Positions 7,769 to 16,436 of a stretch of 64,000 nucleotides of DNA are shown here, in pieces (within the stretch, counting starts at the first letter, position 1; each line of letters begins with the position of its first letter). Position numbers and translations under genes: made by a program. The DNA lies in NCBI GenBank assembly GCA_023015825.1, contig JALKAW010000009.1, positions 98,754 through 162,753 on the forward strand, in the 5' to 3' direction. The notes beneath the pieces were generated by a model. It saw only the letters and a program-made list of their open reading frames with translations, was not told the DNA's origin and did not search any database. The DNA is from Flavobacteriaceae bacterium S0862. Its GTDB lineage: Bacteria; Bacteroidota; Bacteroidia; Flavobacteriales; Flavobacteriaceae.

Positions 7769-8758
7769 ATGAAAAACGTATTTAAGTATTTATTTTTAGT
7801 ATTAATAGTCGCTTCCTGTAAGGATGAGGTGCAAAACCATCATCTTATAGGTAATGTTTTTGGAACAACGTATTCAATTCAGTTTGAAGCGCCTGCATCT
7901 AAAGTTGATTTTCAAGAGCAGTTTGACAAGTTGTTTTATATTATCAACAAATCAATGTCTACGTATCAAGAAAATTCCATAATTTCTAAAATTAATAGAA
8001 ATGAAGAAGTGTCTATAGATTCACATTTTAGAAAGGTTTTTGATGCTTCAAAAGAAATATATACTGCCACCAATGGTGCTTTTGATCCAACTATTGGCGT
8101 GATGGTTAATGCATGGGATTTTGGATCAGATAATGGCATTGAAAATTTGAATACAATTGCCATTGATAGTTTAATGTTATCTGTTGGTTTTGATAAAGTA
8201 GTACGAGAGGATGACAAGATTAGTAAGCAACACGAAGGCACTATTATTGATTTTAGCGCCATAGCCAAAGGGTATGGCGTAGACGTTATTGCAAATTTTT
8301 TAGACACACAAAATGTTGAAAGTTATTTGGTTGAAATTGGTGGTGAAATAAGAACTAGAGGTATTAATTTAGACAGTGGAAATCCATGGAAAATAGGTGT
8401 GGAGAATCCAAATTTTGATGGCTCACAAAGCGTTATGAAAGCTATTTCGTTAACTGATGAAGCCATGGCAACCTCAGGAACGTACAGGAAGTTTAAAGTA
8501 GATGAAAACGGTAATAAATATGCACATATTATTGATCCAAAAACAGGGTATTCTAGCAAAAATAATGTGTTAAGTGTTTCGGTTATTACTAAAGAGTGTA
8601 TGATTGCTGATGCTTATGCAACAGCTTTAATGACTATGACAGTTGATAGTATTAAAAATTTTGTAGAAAAACACCTAGAACTTAAGGTGTTTGTCATTTT
8701 TGAAAATGATAATAATGAACTTGAAACCTTGTCTTTGAATAATTTCCCTGAAGCATAA
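7769..8758 (+). CDS. apbE: FAD:protein FMN transferase (ApbE), lipoprotein
   Basis: 329 residues from the ATG at 7769, which begins a lipoprotein signal (MKNVFKYLFLVLIVASCKDE, lipobox VASC). A longer frame opens at 7724 inside the preceding gene and is less likely. ApbE motifs are present: DFSAIAKGYGVD (nucleotide and Mg binding), VEIGGEIRTRG, and the C-terminal AHIIDPKTG metal site. The enzyme attaches FMN covalently to Thr/Ser of extracytoplasmic flavoproteins such as NqrB/NqrC and RnfG. It is preceded by the 125-residue partner gene. Confidence 0.93.
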   Translation: MKNVFKYLFLVLIVASCKDEVQNHHLIGNVFGTTYSIQFEAPASKVDFQEQFDKLFYIINKSMSTYQENSIISKINRNEEVSIDSHFRKVFDASKEIYTATNGAFDPTIGVMVNAWDFGSDNGIENLNTIAIDSLMLSVGFDKVVREDDKISKQHEGTIIDFSAIAKGYGVDVIANFLDTQNVESYLVEIGGEIRTRGINLDSGNPWKIGVENPNFDGSQSVMKAISLTDEAMATSGTYRKFKVDENGNKYAHIIDPKTGYSSKNNVLSVSVITKECMIADAYATALMTMTVDSIKNFVEKHLELKVFVIFENDNNELETLSLNNFPEA

Positions 8759-9523
8759 TTACTTATAAGCAACAGGAATAACTTCTCCTTTTGCTAAACA
8801 GTATCTAGTAACGTCTTCTTCTGAAAGCGTAGCAGTATAATCTACTTCATTAACTTTAAAACCGATAGTGCGTAACTTGTCAAAATAATCACGCCCATAA
8901 ATGCGTACATGATCGTATTGACCAAATATTTTAGCACGTTCGACTTTATCTGTAATACTATCATCTTCAAAAGTGATTTCTCTGTTTAAGTCCTGCGGAA
9001 TTTGAAATATGCCCATACCTCCTGGTTTTAGGACACGATACAATTCTTGCATTGCTTTGGTGTCATTTGGAATATGTTCTAAAACATGATTACATAAAAT
9101 AACATCGTAACTATTATCTTTAAAAGGCAAGTTGCAAATATCGGCCTTGATATCTGCAATGGGTGATTCTAAATCGGTGGTAGTGTAATCTAAATTTTTT
9201 AAACCCCTAAAACGTTTTAAAAAACACTGTTCTGGAGCAAAATGGAGTACCTTTTTTTTTGCTGAAAAGAAGTCTGTTTCATTTTTTAAATATAACCATA
9301 ACAATCTATGACGCTCTAGTGATAACGTCGAGGGTGACAACGCATTATTGCGTTGGTTGCCATAGCCATAGGGCAAAAATGATATAAAACTTTTACCATC
9401 TATTGGATCGGTATACCTATCTCCTTTTAAGAAAAAAGCTAAAAATGGACGTGCTGTGTAGCTTAACCTAATTAAAAAAGGTCTTGGAAAAAAGTTAAGA
9501 AAAAATTTAAAAAGTTTTTTCAA
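8759..9523 (-). CDS. Class I SAM-dependent methyltransferase
   Basis: 254 residues. The first ~30 are hydrophobic/basic (MKKLFKFFLNFFPRPFLIRL), probably a membrane-associating helix. A Methyltransf_11-type domain covers about residues 85-190: VLHFAPEQC replaces the usual GxGxG loop, then DICNLPFKDNSYDVILCNHV and LEHIPNDTKAMQELYRVLKPGG. Substrate unknown. It starts 4 bp after the map stop on the same strand, so the two are likely co-transcribed; it ends immediately next to the convergent apbE stop. Confidence 0.85.
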   Translation of the reverse strand: MKKLFKFFLNFFPRPFLIRLSYTARPFLAFFLKGDRYTDPIDGKSFISFLPYGYGNQRNNALSPSTLSLERHRLLWLYLKNETDFFSAKKKVLHFAPEQCFLKRFRGLKNLDYTTTDLESPIADIKADICNLPFKDNSYDVILCNHVLEHIPNDTKAMQELYRVLKPGGMGIFQIPQDLNREITFEDDSITDKVERAKIFGQYDHVRIYGRDYFDKLRTIGFKVNEVDYTATLSEEDVTRYCLAKGEVIPVAYK

Positions 9524-9527
9524 TGTA

Positions 9528-10346
9528 TTATAAAACTAAAGCTTTCTGTCTAAACTCATCTTCCTCATCACTTTTAATGCCTAAAGCTTCATATATGTAA
9601 GCAAATGTTGAAAGCAATTCTGGTTTTCCATTTATAATGGCAACATCATGTTCGAAGTGTGCACTTGGTTTTCCATCTTGAGTAGTAATTGTCCAGCCAT
9701 CACGATGTTGTTTAATACGATGTGTTCCCATATTTATCATTGGTTCTATGGCAACAACCATTCCTTCAATAAATTTTTTGCCACGACCTCTGCGACCATA
9801 ATTTGGCATTTCAGGGTCTTCATGCATTTTTCTACCTATTCCGTGACCAACAAGTTCTCTAACCACGCCATATCCATGAGTTTCACAATACTGCTGAATA
9901 GCATAACCAACATCACCAACACGATTGTTTAATTTAAATTCTCTTATGCCAACATAAAGTGATTCTTTAGTTACTTGTAATAACTTTTCAGTTTCAGAAT
10001 CTATTTCACCAACGGCAAATGTATATGCATGATCGCCATAAAAGTCATTTTTAATGGCACCACAATCTATTGAAATAATATCACCTTCTTTTAAAGGCTC
10101 GTTAGTTGGAAAGCCATGGACCACTTGCTCGTTTGGGCTCATACACAATGTATTTGGAAAATCATACAAGCCTAAAAATCCTGGAATAGCACCTTGTGAG
10201 CGAATATAGTCTTCGGCCAATTTATCAAGTTGTAAAGAGGTAACGCCTGGTTTAACTTCTTTAGCTAACATTCCTAAGGTTCTAGAAACCACCAAAGCGC
10301 TTTCACGCATTAATTCTATTTCTTCTTTTGTTTTTACTACAATCAT
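9528..10346 (-). CDS. map: Methionine aminopeptidase type I
   Basis: 272 residues. It removes the initiator methionine from nascent proteins. The metal ligands are visible in order: DIISIDCGAIKNDFYGDHAY (two Asp), GHGIGRKMHEDP (His), EPMINMG (Glu) and FEHDVAI (Glu), plus the VHGFP substrate His. I chose the internal ATG at 10346 because the frame's first ATG (10367) falls inside a good -7 promoter box (10365-10372) and family members start at about MIVVKTKEEIE. A methyltransferase gene follows 4 bp downstream. Confidence 0.95.
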   Translation of the reverse strand: MIVVKTKEEIELMRESALVVSRTLGMLAKEVKPGVTSLQLDKLAEDYIRSQGAIPGFLGLYDFPNTLCMSPNEQVVHGFPTNEPLKEGDIISIDCGAIKNDFYGDHAYTFAVGEIDSETEKLLQVTKESLYVGIREFKLNNRVGDVGYAIQQYCETHGYGVVRELVGHGIGRKMHEDPEMPNYGRRGRGKKFIEGMVVAIEPMINMGTHRIKQHRDGWTITTQDGKPSAHFEHDVAIINGKPELLSTFAYIYEALGIKSDEEDEFRQKALVL

Positions 10347-10364
10347 ATTTTCAAAAAATAATGG

Positions 10365-10372
10365 CAAAGATA
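10365..10372 (-). promoter_or_regulatory. Putative -7 box (TATCTTTG) for map
   Basis: CAAAGATA on the plus strand reads TATCTTTG on the minus strand, an exact TAnnTTTG match, 18 nt upstream of the chosen map start. The same box and spacing recur upstream of gpmI, the Nif3 gene and lipA. Confidence 0.6.
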
Positions 10373-10443
10373 CTTAAAATTAAGATGTAAATATTTTTTC
10401 GTTTTTTATGACATTTGATAGCTTATTTAAGAAAGCTAATCTA

Positions 10444-10451
10444 TAATTTTG
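10444..10451 (+). promoter_or_regulatory. Putative -7 box (TAATTTTG)
   Basis: Exact TAnnTTTG match ending 17 nt before the ATG at 10469; it supports the internal start of the CoA-transferase gene. A TTTG lies at 10414-10417, but the 26-bp spacing is longer than usual. Confidence 0.55.
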
Positions 10452-10468
10452 TCTTAATAAATATAATT

Positions 10469-11743
10469 ATGAAATATAAAGCAATAACTGCCGAAGAAGC
10501 AGTAAAAATCGTTAAATCTAATGATAAAGTATATATACAAGCTGCAGCAGCGGTGCCTGAAGTTTTAATTCGTGCTTTAACAGCAAGACATGAAGAATTA
10601 CGAGGTGTGGAAATTTGTCAATTACATACCGAAGGTGAGGCGCCTTATGCTAACCCTGAACTTAGAGATAGTTTTCATGTGAACTCTTTTTTTCTTGGGA
10701 AAAATGTTCGCCATACACTTAAAGCTGGAAATGGGTCTTATACACCAGTATTTTTAAGTGAGCTGCCATTACTATTTAAACGCAATATTGTGGATTTACA
10801 AGTGGCGTTAATTCATGTGTCTGTACCTGATAATCATGGTTATTGTTCGTTGGGAGTTTCGGTAGAAGCTACTTTAGCAGCTATTGAAAATGCTGATTAT
10901 GTTATTGCACAAGTAAACAAACAAATGCCTCGAACTTTTGGTGATGGTATTATTCATGTATCTGAGGTCGATGCTTTTGTTGAATGTGACGAGCCATTAC
11001 CAACACATCCGGTTGTTGAACCTACTGAAATAGAAAATAAAATTGGTAACAATGTTGCCAGTTTAATAGAAGATAGAAGCACCTTACAAATGGGTATTGG
11101 TTCTATTCCTAATGCAGTTTTAACTAAATTAACGAATCATAAAGATCTAGGCTTGCATACCGAAATGTTTTCTGATGGGGTTATAGATTTAATATTAAAG
11201 GATGTTATTAATGGCAACCATAAAGGTATAAATCCAGGTCGTGCTTTAGCTACATTTTTAATGGGTTCTCAGCGCTTATACGATTATGTTGATGATAATC
11301 CATATATAGAGATGCGAACATCAGATTATGTAAATGACATTTCAATTATCAAGCAAAACCCTAAAATGGTAGCTATAAACTCAGCAATTGAAGTTGATGT
11401 TACAGGTCAAGTTTGTGCTGATTCTATTGGTGCTAAGATGTATTCTGGTGTTGGTGGTCAAATGGATTTTATTCGTGGTGCTTCTTTGAGTGAAAATGGA
11501 AAGGCAATAATAGCTTTACCATCGATTACTAGAAAAGGAGTAAGTCGAATTGTACCAGCTTTAAAACCTGGTGCTGGAGTTGTAACTACAAGATCTCATG
11601 TACATTATATTGTGACAGAATATGGTATTGCTAACCTTTATGGAAAAACAATAAAACAACGTGTAAAAGCATTAACTGAAATTGCACATCCAGATCATAG
11701 AGAAACGATTGACAAACAATATTTTGATTTAGTAAAAGGTTAA
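10469..11743 (+). CDS. Acetyl-CoA hydrolase/CoA-transferase family protein
   Basis: 424 residues from the ATG at 10469; an earlier in-frame ATG (10415) precedes the promoter box and would add a poorly fitting N-terminus. It belongs to the acetyl-CoA hydrolase / 4-hydroxybutyrate CoA-transferase family. NSAIEVDVTGQVCADSIG carries the catalytic glutamate, followed by GVGGQMDFIRGA and the C-terminal EYGIANLYGKT. It probably moves CoA between acetyl-CoA (or another acyl-CoA) and a short carboxylate in the cytoplasm. Exact substrate cannot be read from sequence. Transcribed alone, divergent from map. Confidence 0.9.
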   Translation: MKYKAITAEEAVKIVKSNDKVYIQAAAAVPEVLIRALTARHEELRGVEICQLHTEGEAPYANPELRDSFHVNSFFLGKNVRHTLKAGNGSYTPVFLSELPLLFKRNIVDLQVALIHVSVPDNHGYCSLGVSVEATLAAIENADYVIAQVNKQMPRTFGDGIIHVSEVDAFVECDEPLPTHPVVEPTEIENKIGNNVASLIEDRSTLQMGIGSIPNAVLTKLTNHKDLGLHTEMFSDGVIDLILKDVINGNHKGINPGRALATFLMGSQRLYDYVDDNPYIEMRTSDYVNDISIIKQNPKMVAINSAIEVDVTGQVCADSIGAKMYSGVGGQMDFIRGASLSENGKAIIALPSITRKGVSRIVPALKPGAGVVTTRSHVHYIVTEYGIANLYGKTIKQRVKALTEIAHPDHRETIDKQYFDLVKG

Positions 11744-12154
11744 TTATTTAAAGAAACCGAAAAAACTTTTTTTCTTTCTCGCCCCTTCAAATTGAGGAGA
11801 CTTATTGGTGATTTTTTGATAAATTTCGCCCCAACCTAATATGCCACCAAGGTTGCGGTCGTCAATAAAAATATCCGCATTTATTTTACGACTTTTAGTA
11901 TAGTCAAACTGTTCTTCTGGGAAACTTTTATTAACTGCATAAAACTCTACACCATTATCTTTGCAAAATTGCACGGCATCTTCTAATTTTAAACCACTTC
12001 TATATGTCCATAAAATTAGCCTATGACCGTCTTCTTGTAGTTTTTTTAGAGTTTCAAATGCAAAAATTCTAGGTTTACCAATACCAGGAAAATCATCGTC
12101 AACGATGGTGCCATCAAAATCTATAGCTATTGTTAACCGATTGTAAAGTTTCAT
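11744..12154 (-). CDS. Small HAD-like hydrolase
   Basis: 136 residues. HAD motif I is AIDFDGTIVDD (nucleophile Asp and acid/base Asp), motif II is LILWTYRSG, and a late acidic pair FIDDRN acts as motif IV. There is no large cap domain, as in the short BT0820-type phosphatases of Bacteroidota. The last residues are basic/aromatic (KKKSFFGFFK). Substrate unknown. It follows gpmI by 18 bp on the same strand and abuts the convergent CoA-transferase gene. Confidence 0.85.
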   Translation of the reverse strand: MKLYNRLTIAIDFDGTIVDDDFPGIGKPRIFAFETLKKLQEDGHRLILWTYRSGLKLEDAVQFCKDNGVEFYAVNKSFPEEQFDYTKSRKINADIFIDDRNLGGILGWGEIYQKITNKSPQFEGARKKKSFFGFFK

Positions 12155-12172
12155 TTAAATTAAAAATTTTTA

Positions 12173-13690
12173 CTAAAGTAATGAATTTTGAGTCATTACT
12201 TCTGGTTTCTCAACTCCCATAAGATCCAATATAGTAGGAGCCAGATCACCTAAAACACCATTTTTTATCTCTTTTAAATTCTTATCAATTAAAATTATTG
12301 GTACAGGATTGGTAGTGTGTGCTGTGTGTGGTGTGCCATCAGGATTAATCATGGTCTCACAGTTGCCATGATCGGCAATAAGTATGGTTGTATAGTTATT
12401 TTCTAATGCAGTAGTAATTACTTTGGCAACACATGTATCTACAGCTTCACAAGCTTTTATGGCTGCTTCCATAACACCTGTATGTCCTACCATATCGCCA
12501 TTTGCAAAATTTAAGCAGACAAAATCAACCTTGCCTTTTTTTAATTCTGGGACTAAGGCGTCCGTTAATTCAAAGGCACTCATTTCTGGTTTTAAATCGT
12601 AAGTTGCCACCTTAGGGGAGTTACATAAAATGCGTTGCTCACCTTTAAAGGGTTCTTCTCTACCACCTGAAAAGAAAAAAGTAACATGTGGATATTTTTC
12701 GGTTTCGGCAATTCTAATTTGGGTTTTATTGTGCTTTTCTAATACTTCGCCTAAAGTTTCTTTAAGGTTGTCTTTGTTAAAAATAACATGAATGCCTTTA
12801 AATGTTTCATCATAGTTGGTAAGCGTTACATAATGCAGATGTAACTTGTGCATATTGTACTCATGGAAATTCTCTTGAGTTAAAACTTGTGTGAGTTGTC
12901 TGCCACGATCTGTTCTAAAATTAAAAAAGATGACCACGTCGCTTTCTTCAATTTTAGCAATGGGATTACCATTGTTGTCAACTTTAATAATTGGTTTTAA
13001 AAACTCATCAGTAATATCGTTTTCATAGCTTTTACGAATCGATTTTGGAATATTTCTGGATGTCTCACCTCTTCCATTAACAAAAGCATCATAAGCTAAT
13101 TTTATACGTTCCCAACGTTTGTCTCTATCCATAGCATAATAGCGTCCTGTAACAGAAGCTAGTTTGGTAGGCGTATTTTCTATGTAGTTTTCAAGCTCAG
13201 TAATAAATCCATATCCAGATTTTGGGTCAACATCACGACCATCTGTAAATGCATGGACAAAACTATTTTCAATACCAAATTCATTGGCTGCATCCACAAG
13301 ACCAAACAAATGATTTATGTGCGAATGAACGCCTCCATCGCTCACAAGCCCTAAAAATTGCACCTTTTTATTGTTTTCTTTCGCATAAGTAAAAGCTTTA
13401 ACAAGTGTTGGCTCATTTTGTAGTGTTTTGTTTTTTACTGCCAGATTCACTTTTACTAAATCTTGATATACAATACGCCCAGCACCTAAGTTCATGTGTC
13501 CAACCTCGCTGTTCCCCATTTGACCTTCTGGTAAACCAACATGCAACCCATCTGTACGTAAACTTGCATTTGGATACTTGGTATATAGGCTATCAATAAA
13601 AGGTGTTTCGGCATGTTCAATGGCAGATACTTTTGGGTCGGGAGATTTTCCCCAACCATCCAAAATCATCAAGATTACTTTTTTGTTCAT
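12173..13690 (-). CDS. gpmI: 2,3-bisphosphoglycerate-independent phosphoglycerate mutase
   Basis: 505 residues, normal family length. It interconverts 3- and 2-phosphoglycerate in glycolysis and gluconeogenesis through a phosphoserine. Seen: DGWG near the N-terminus (metal Asp11), GQMGNSEVGHMNLGAGR with the phospho-accepting Ser61, FTDGRDVDP, NFRTDRGRQL, and the C-terminal metal sites ADHGNCE and HTAHTTNPVP. A -7 box lies 19 nt upstream of the start. The HAD gene follows closely. Confidence 0.97.
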   Translation of the reverse strand: MNKKVILMILDGWGKSPDPKVSAIEHAETPFIDSLYTKYPNASLRTDGLHVGLPEGQMGNSEVGHMNLGAGRIVYQDLVKVNLAVKNKTLQNEPTLVKAFTYAKENNKKVQFLGLVSDGGVHSHINHLFGLVDAANEFGIENSFVHAFTDGRDVDPKSGYGFITELENYIENTPTKLASVTGRYYAMDRDKRWERIKLAYDAFVNGRGETSRNIPKSIRKSYENDITDEFLKPIIKVDNNGNPIAKIEESDVVIFFNFRTDRGRQLTQVLTQENFHEYNMHKLHLHYVTLTNYDETFKGIHVIFNKDNLKETLGEVLEKHNKTQIRIAETEKYPHVTFFFSGGREEPFKGEQRILCNSPKVATYDLKPEMSAFELTDALVPELKKGKVDFVCLNFANGDMVGHTGVMEAAIKACEAVDTCVAKVITTALENNYTTILIADHGNCETMINPDGTPHTAHTTNPVPIILIDKNLKEIKNGVLGDLAPTILDLMGVEKPEVMTQNSLL

Positions 13691-13709
13691 GATATAAAGA
13701 TTATCACTT

Positions 13710-13717
13710 CAAAGATA
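13710..13717 (-). promoter_or_regulatory. Putative -7 box (TATCTTTG) for gpmI
   Basis: CAAAGATA on the plus strand, 19 nt upstream of the gpmI ATG; an exact TAnnTTTG match on the minus strand. It lies just after the terminator of the upstream M48 gene. Confidence 0.6.
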
Positions 13718-13723
13718 AAAACA

Positions 13724-13747
13724 AAATCCTGCTAATTAGCAGGATTT
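13724..13747 (-). terminator. Terminator of the M48 protease gene
   Basis: Perfect palindrome: arms AAATCCTGC / GCAGGATTT around TAATTA. Read on the minus strand it is followed by a T-rich run (TTTTGTTTTT). It separates the M48 gene from gpmI. Confidence 0.8.
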
Positions 13748-13773
13748 ATTAATAAAATATGTTATCGCCATTG

Positions 13774-14544
13774 CTATTGGTTTCGATATTTTTCGATAGC
13801 TTCTTTAATTTTTTCAATGCGATTTTCAGGGTCAGGATGTGTGCTCATTCGCTCAGGAGTTCTGTTAGGTCCTGCAGCAGCCTTTAATATTTCCATAACA
13901 CCAATCATTTCTTCAGGATTGTAATTAGATTCTATCATAAATTTCACGCCTAAATCATCGCTTTGTAATTCGTCTTCTCTGCCATAACTCATATTTAGCA
14001 TCTGGCCTATAGCAGCTGCACCTTGGGCAGTATTTGGGTCTATACCAATTGCAACACCGTTTAAAATGCCTTCCATAAGCCCTTGATTTGCCATTCTTTC
14101 TGCAGAATGTCTGCCAACTACATGACCAATTTCATGCCCCAAAACACCAGCTAATTGGTCTTCATTTTCAAGTTTGGAAAAAAGAGCATACGTAATAAAA
14201 ATTTGCCCTCCAGGTAATGCAAATGCATTAATGGTGTTTTTATCAGCTAACAAATGAAACTCATACCTATAGCCAGTTTGTCTTGCAATACTATTATTTA
14301 CTAGACGATTTCCTACTTGGTCAACAAATGCTTGGTAGTTCTCATTAGGATACAAACCTCCATGTTGTTGTGCCATTTGTGGAGCAGCTTGCAAGCCCAA
14401 AGCAATTTCTTGTTCTTCATTTAAGGCTATATGTTGTTTTTCGCCTGTATAAGGATTTGTCTCAGCACTTGAACAATATTTAATAAGGGCAAATAATACA
14501 ATTACTGCACCAATTAACAGCCTTAATTTGCGATTCCCTCTCAT
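13774..14544 (-). CDS. M48 family zinc metalloprotease
   Basis: 256 residues from the chosen ATG (14544), which begins a signal/anchor (MRGNRKLRLLIGAVIVLFAL); the frame's first ATG adds 18 unlikely residues. It has the zinc motif HEIGHVVGRHSAERMA, the third-ligand region EDELQSDDLGVKFM, and STHPDPENRIEKIK near the C-terminus, typical of the LoiP/BepA-like periplasmic M48 group used in envelope protein quality control. A Cys follows the hydrophobic segment (IKYCSS) and might be lipidated, but the lipobox is poor. It is followed by its own terminator. Confidence 0.92.
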   Translation of the reverse strand: MRGNRKLRLLIGAVIVLFALIKYCSSAETNPYTGEKQHIALNEEQEIALGLQAAPQMAQQHGGLYPNENYQAFVDQVGNRLVNNSIARQTGYRYEFHLLADKNTINAFALPGGQIFITYALFSKLENEDQLAGVLGHEIGHVVGRHSAERMANQGLMEGILNGVAIGIDPNTAQGAAAIGQMLNMSYGREDELQSDDLGVKFMIESNYNPEEMIGVMEILKAAAGPNRTPERMSTHPDPENRIEKIKEAIEKYRNQ

Positions 14545-14706
14545 GGTTAGTGTTTTTTTTAGTGTTTTAAATGTACAAAAGTTTATAATAGAGTTCAAAA
14601 TTTTGACACTTTAGTTAGGTTAAAGTCACTCGTTTAAAAATATGTAATAGAAATGCAATGTTTTCTTTTCTATAAATAACACTTTCTATATATTTGCATC
14701 AGTATT

Positions 14707-14779
14707 GCGGGAGTAGCTCAGTTGGTAGAGCGTCAGCCTTCCAAGCTGAATGTCGCCGGTTCGAACCCGGTCTCCCGCT
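14707..14779 (+). tRNA. tRNA-Gly (anticodon TCC)
   Basis: 73 nt. Acceptor arms GCGGGAG / CTCCCGC, D-arm with AGCTCAGTTGGTAGAGC, anticodon loop CTTCCAA (anticodon TCC, reading GGA/GGG), and T-arm CCGGTTCGAACCCGG. The discriminator is T and CCA is not encoded. It stands alone and is followed directly by a strong hairpin. Confidence 0.97.
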
Positions 14780-14780
14780 C

Positions 14781-14813
14781 AAAAAAGCTTCACAGTTTAG
14801 TGAAGCTTTTTTT
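14781..14813. terminator. Bidirectional terminator after tRNA-Gly / pepE
   Basis: AAAAAAGCTTCAC / GTGAAGCTTTTTT hairpin with a short loop, starting 1 nt after the tRNA. The A-run and T-run flanks let it serve both the tRNA (plus) and the pepE gene ending at 14825 (minus). Confidence 0.88.
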
Positions 14814-14824
14814 ATGGAATTTAA

Positions 14825-15532
14825 TTACTTTAAAAAGTTAAGGCTAGTATTCGTTTCTATTTCGTAAGGTTCTTCATTATGTAAAAATATTCGTGCTGAT
14901 AAATGTCCTTTTAAAACAATATCTTCATTTAAGACTTTTAAAAAACTGCCTTCCCTTAAACCTATAACCGGTTGTGTGTTGAATTTGTGAAATTCTTGTA
15001 TTCTCGTTTCCCTAGTTTCACCCATGTGAGTACTTGAGGGGTCTGGATCTAAATAATGCGGATTTATGTTAAAAGGCACGAAGCCCAATGTTTTAAAACT
15101 AGGGGGATATACAATTGGCATATCATTGGTTGTATTCATGGTTAGCCCACAAATATTACTTCCTGCACTAGTTCCTAAATATGGAGTGCCATTTAAAACT
15201 ACTTTTTGCAGTGTTGTTATTAGGTCATTTTTATAAAGCTGGTTAACAAGTACAAAAGTATTTCCACCACCAACAAAAATCCCTTTAGCATTGTTTAGTG
15301 CTTCTTTTGCGTTTGTAAATTCATTTAGCCCTTTCAGGGTTTTGTTTATTTTTTGAAAAGCGTCTTGTGCTTTTTTAGTATAATCTTCATGACTTATACC
15401 ACCTGGTCTTGCGTAGGGAATAAAAAGTACTTCGGTTGTACCTTTAAAATGTTCTTCTAAATCTGATAATAAGTAATCTAAAAAACTACTTCCATGTATC
15501 GTAGAAGTACTTGCAATAAGAATTTTTTTCAT
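14825..15532 (-). CDS. pepE: Dipeptidase E (peptidase S51)
   Basis: 235 residues from the internal ATG (15532; MKKILIASTSTIHGSSFLDY); the frame opens 12 codons earlier. S51 peptidases cleave Asp-Xaa dipeptides in the cytoplasm. Seen: GIFVGGGNTF, the nucleophile elbow LGTSAGSNI (catalytic Ser), FNINPHYLDPD (catalytic His) and a late acidic region. Length fits the family (about 230). Transcribed alone toward the tRNA terminator. Confidence 0.92.
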   Translation of the reverse strand: MKKILIASTSTIHGSSFLDYLLSDLEEHFKGTTEVLFIPYARPGGISHEDYTKKAQDAFQKINKTLKGLNEFTNAKEALNNAKGIFVGGGNTFVLVNQLYKNDLITTLQKVVLNGTPYLGTSAGSNICGLTMNTTNDMPIVYPPSFKTLGFVPFNINPHYLDPDPSSTHMGETRETRIQEFHKFNTQPVIGLREGSFLKVLNEDIVLKGHLSARIFLHNEEPYEIETNTSLNFLK

Positions 15533-15632
15533 TTGGTTAAATATTGTTGTAAATTTATGTAAATACATCTTTTAACAAAAGTTTAAAAGCTATTTACATT
15601 TTATTAAGACAAGTAATCACTTACTTTAACAC

Positions 15633-16436
15633 ATGAAAACTAACCAAATCATATTGCTTCTAATGTGCTTAACAAGCACATTTACTTTTTCTCAAAATAA
15701 AAATCGTACTGAAATTGTTGGTACTATTATTGTTGATAGAAACGATAAAGAAGGTGTAACAGTATTTAACAGCTCTTCAGGCAAAGGGACTATAACAGAT
15801 GAGGATGGGAAATTTACTATTGAAGTTGCTTTAAATGACCGTATTGAATTTTCTGCTTTACAATTTGAAGATTTTGCGGTTGTAATAACGCAGCAAATAA
15901 TCGATTTTAAGGAGATTACTGTGTTTTTGATTGAGCAAATCAACAAATTGGATGAAGTTTTGATTTTGCCATATAATTTAACCGGAAACCTGTCTTTTGA
16001 TACTAAAAACATTGAATTGATGAATCCTAATTTGGATGCACTGTATTTTGGTTTGGGTAATCTTGATGAATTTGAATTTACACCCGATCATCTTTCTGAA
16101 ATAGAAAATATTGCTATGAACGAAAATAGATTGGTAAATGGTATTGATGTTGTAAATGTTTTTGGAAAATTATTAATACCAATTTTTAAATCAAAAAAAA
16201 CTAAAACAAAAGGAACACCTAACTATAAAAAAGGAAGCATACTAGATGTTTATTCTAAAGAGTATTTAAGTGAAACGTTAAGTATTAAAGATATGGATGT
16301 GGTCGAGTTTGTCTATTATATCGAAGAGAATAACTTTGACCGTTCTTTGCTAGAACCTAATAGAGAACTGGACTTCTTAGCCTTTATAAAGCAACAAGAA
16401 ACAAAGTTTGTCAAAATCAAATATGGTAAAAACTAA
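15633..16436 (+). CDS. Secreted carboxypeptidase-regulatory-like domain protein (copy 1)
   Basis: 267 residues. Signal peptide of about 20 residues ending TFSQ, then a CarboxypepD_reg-like beta-sandwich (about residues 25-115) with EGVTVFNSSSGKGTITDEDG. The C-terminal ~150 residues are not assigned to a family. Such domains are widespread in Bacteroidota outer-membrane and periplasmic proteins. Its 3' end overlaps the start of a paralogue by 14 bp, so the two form an operon and may work together. Role unknown. Confidence 0.82.
   Translation: MKTNQIILLLMCLTSTFTFSQNKNRTEIVGTIIVDRNDKEGVTVFNSSSGKGTITDEDGKFTIEVALNDRIEFSALQFEDFAVVITQQIIDFKEITVFLIEQINKLDEVLILPYNLTGNLSFDTKNIELMNPNLDALYFGLGNLDEFEFTPDHLSEIENIAMNENRLVNGIDVVNVFGKLLIPIFKSKKTKTKGTPNYKKGSILDVYSKEYLSETLSIKDMDVVEFVYYIEENNFDRSLLEPNRELDFLAFIKQQETKFVKIKYGKN

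Noticed and set aside
10415..10468. Longer N-terminus for the CoA-transferase
   Set aside because: It includes the TAATTTTG promoter box and does not match family starts; the ATG at 10469 is better.
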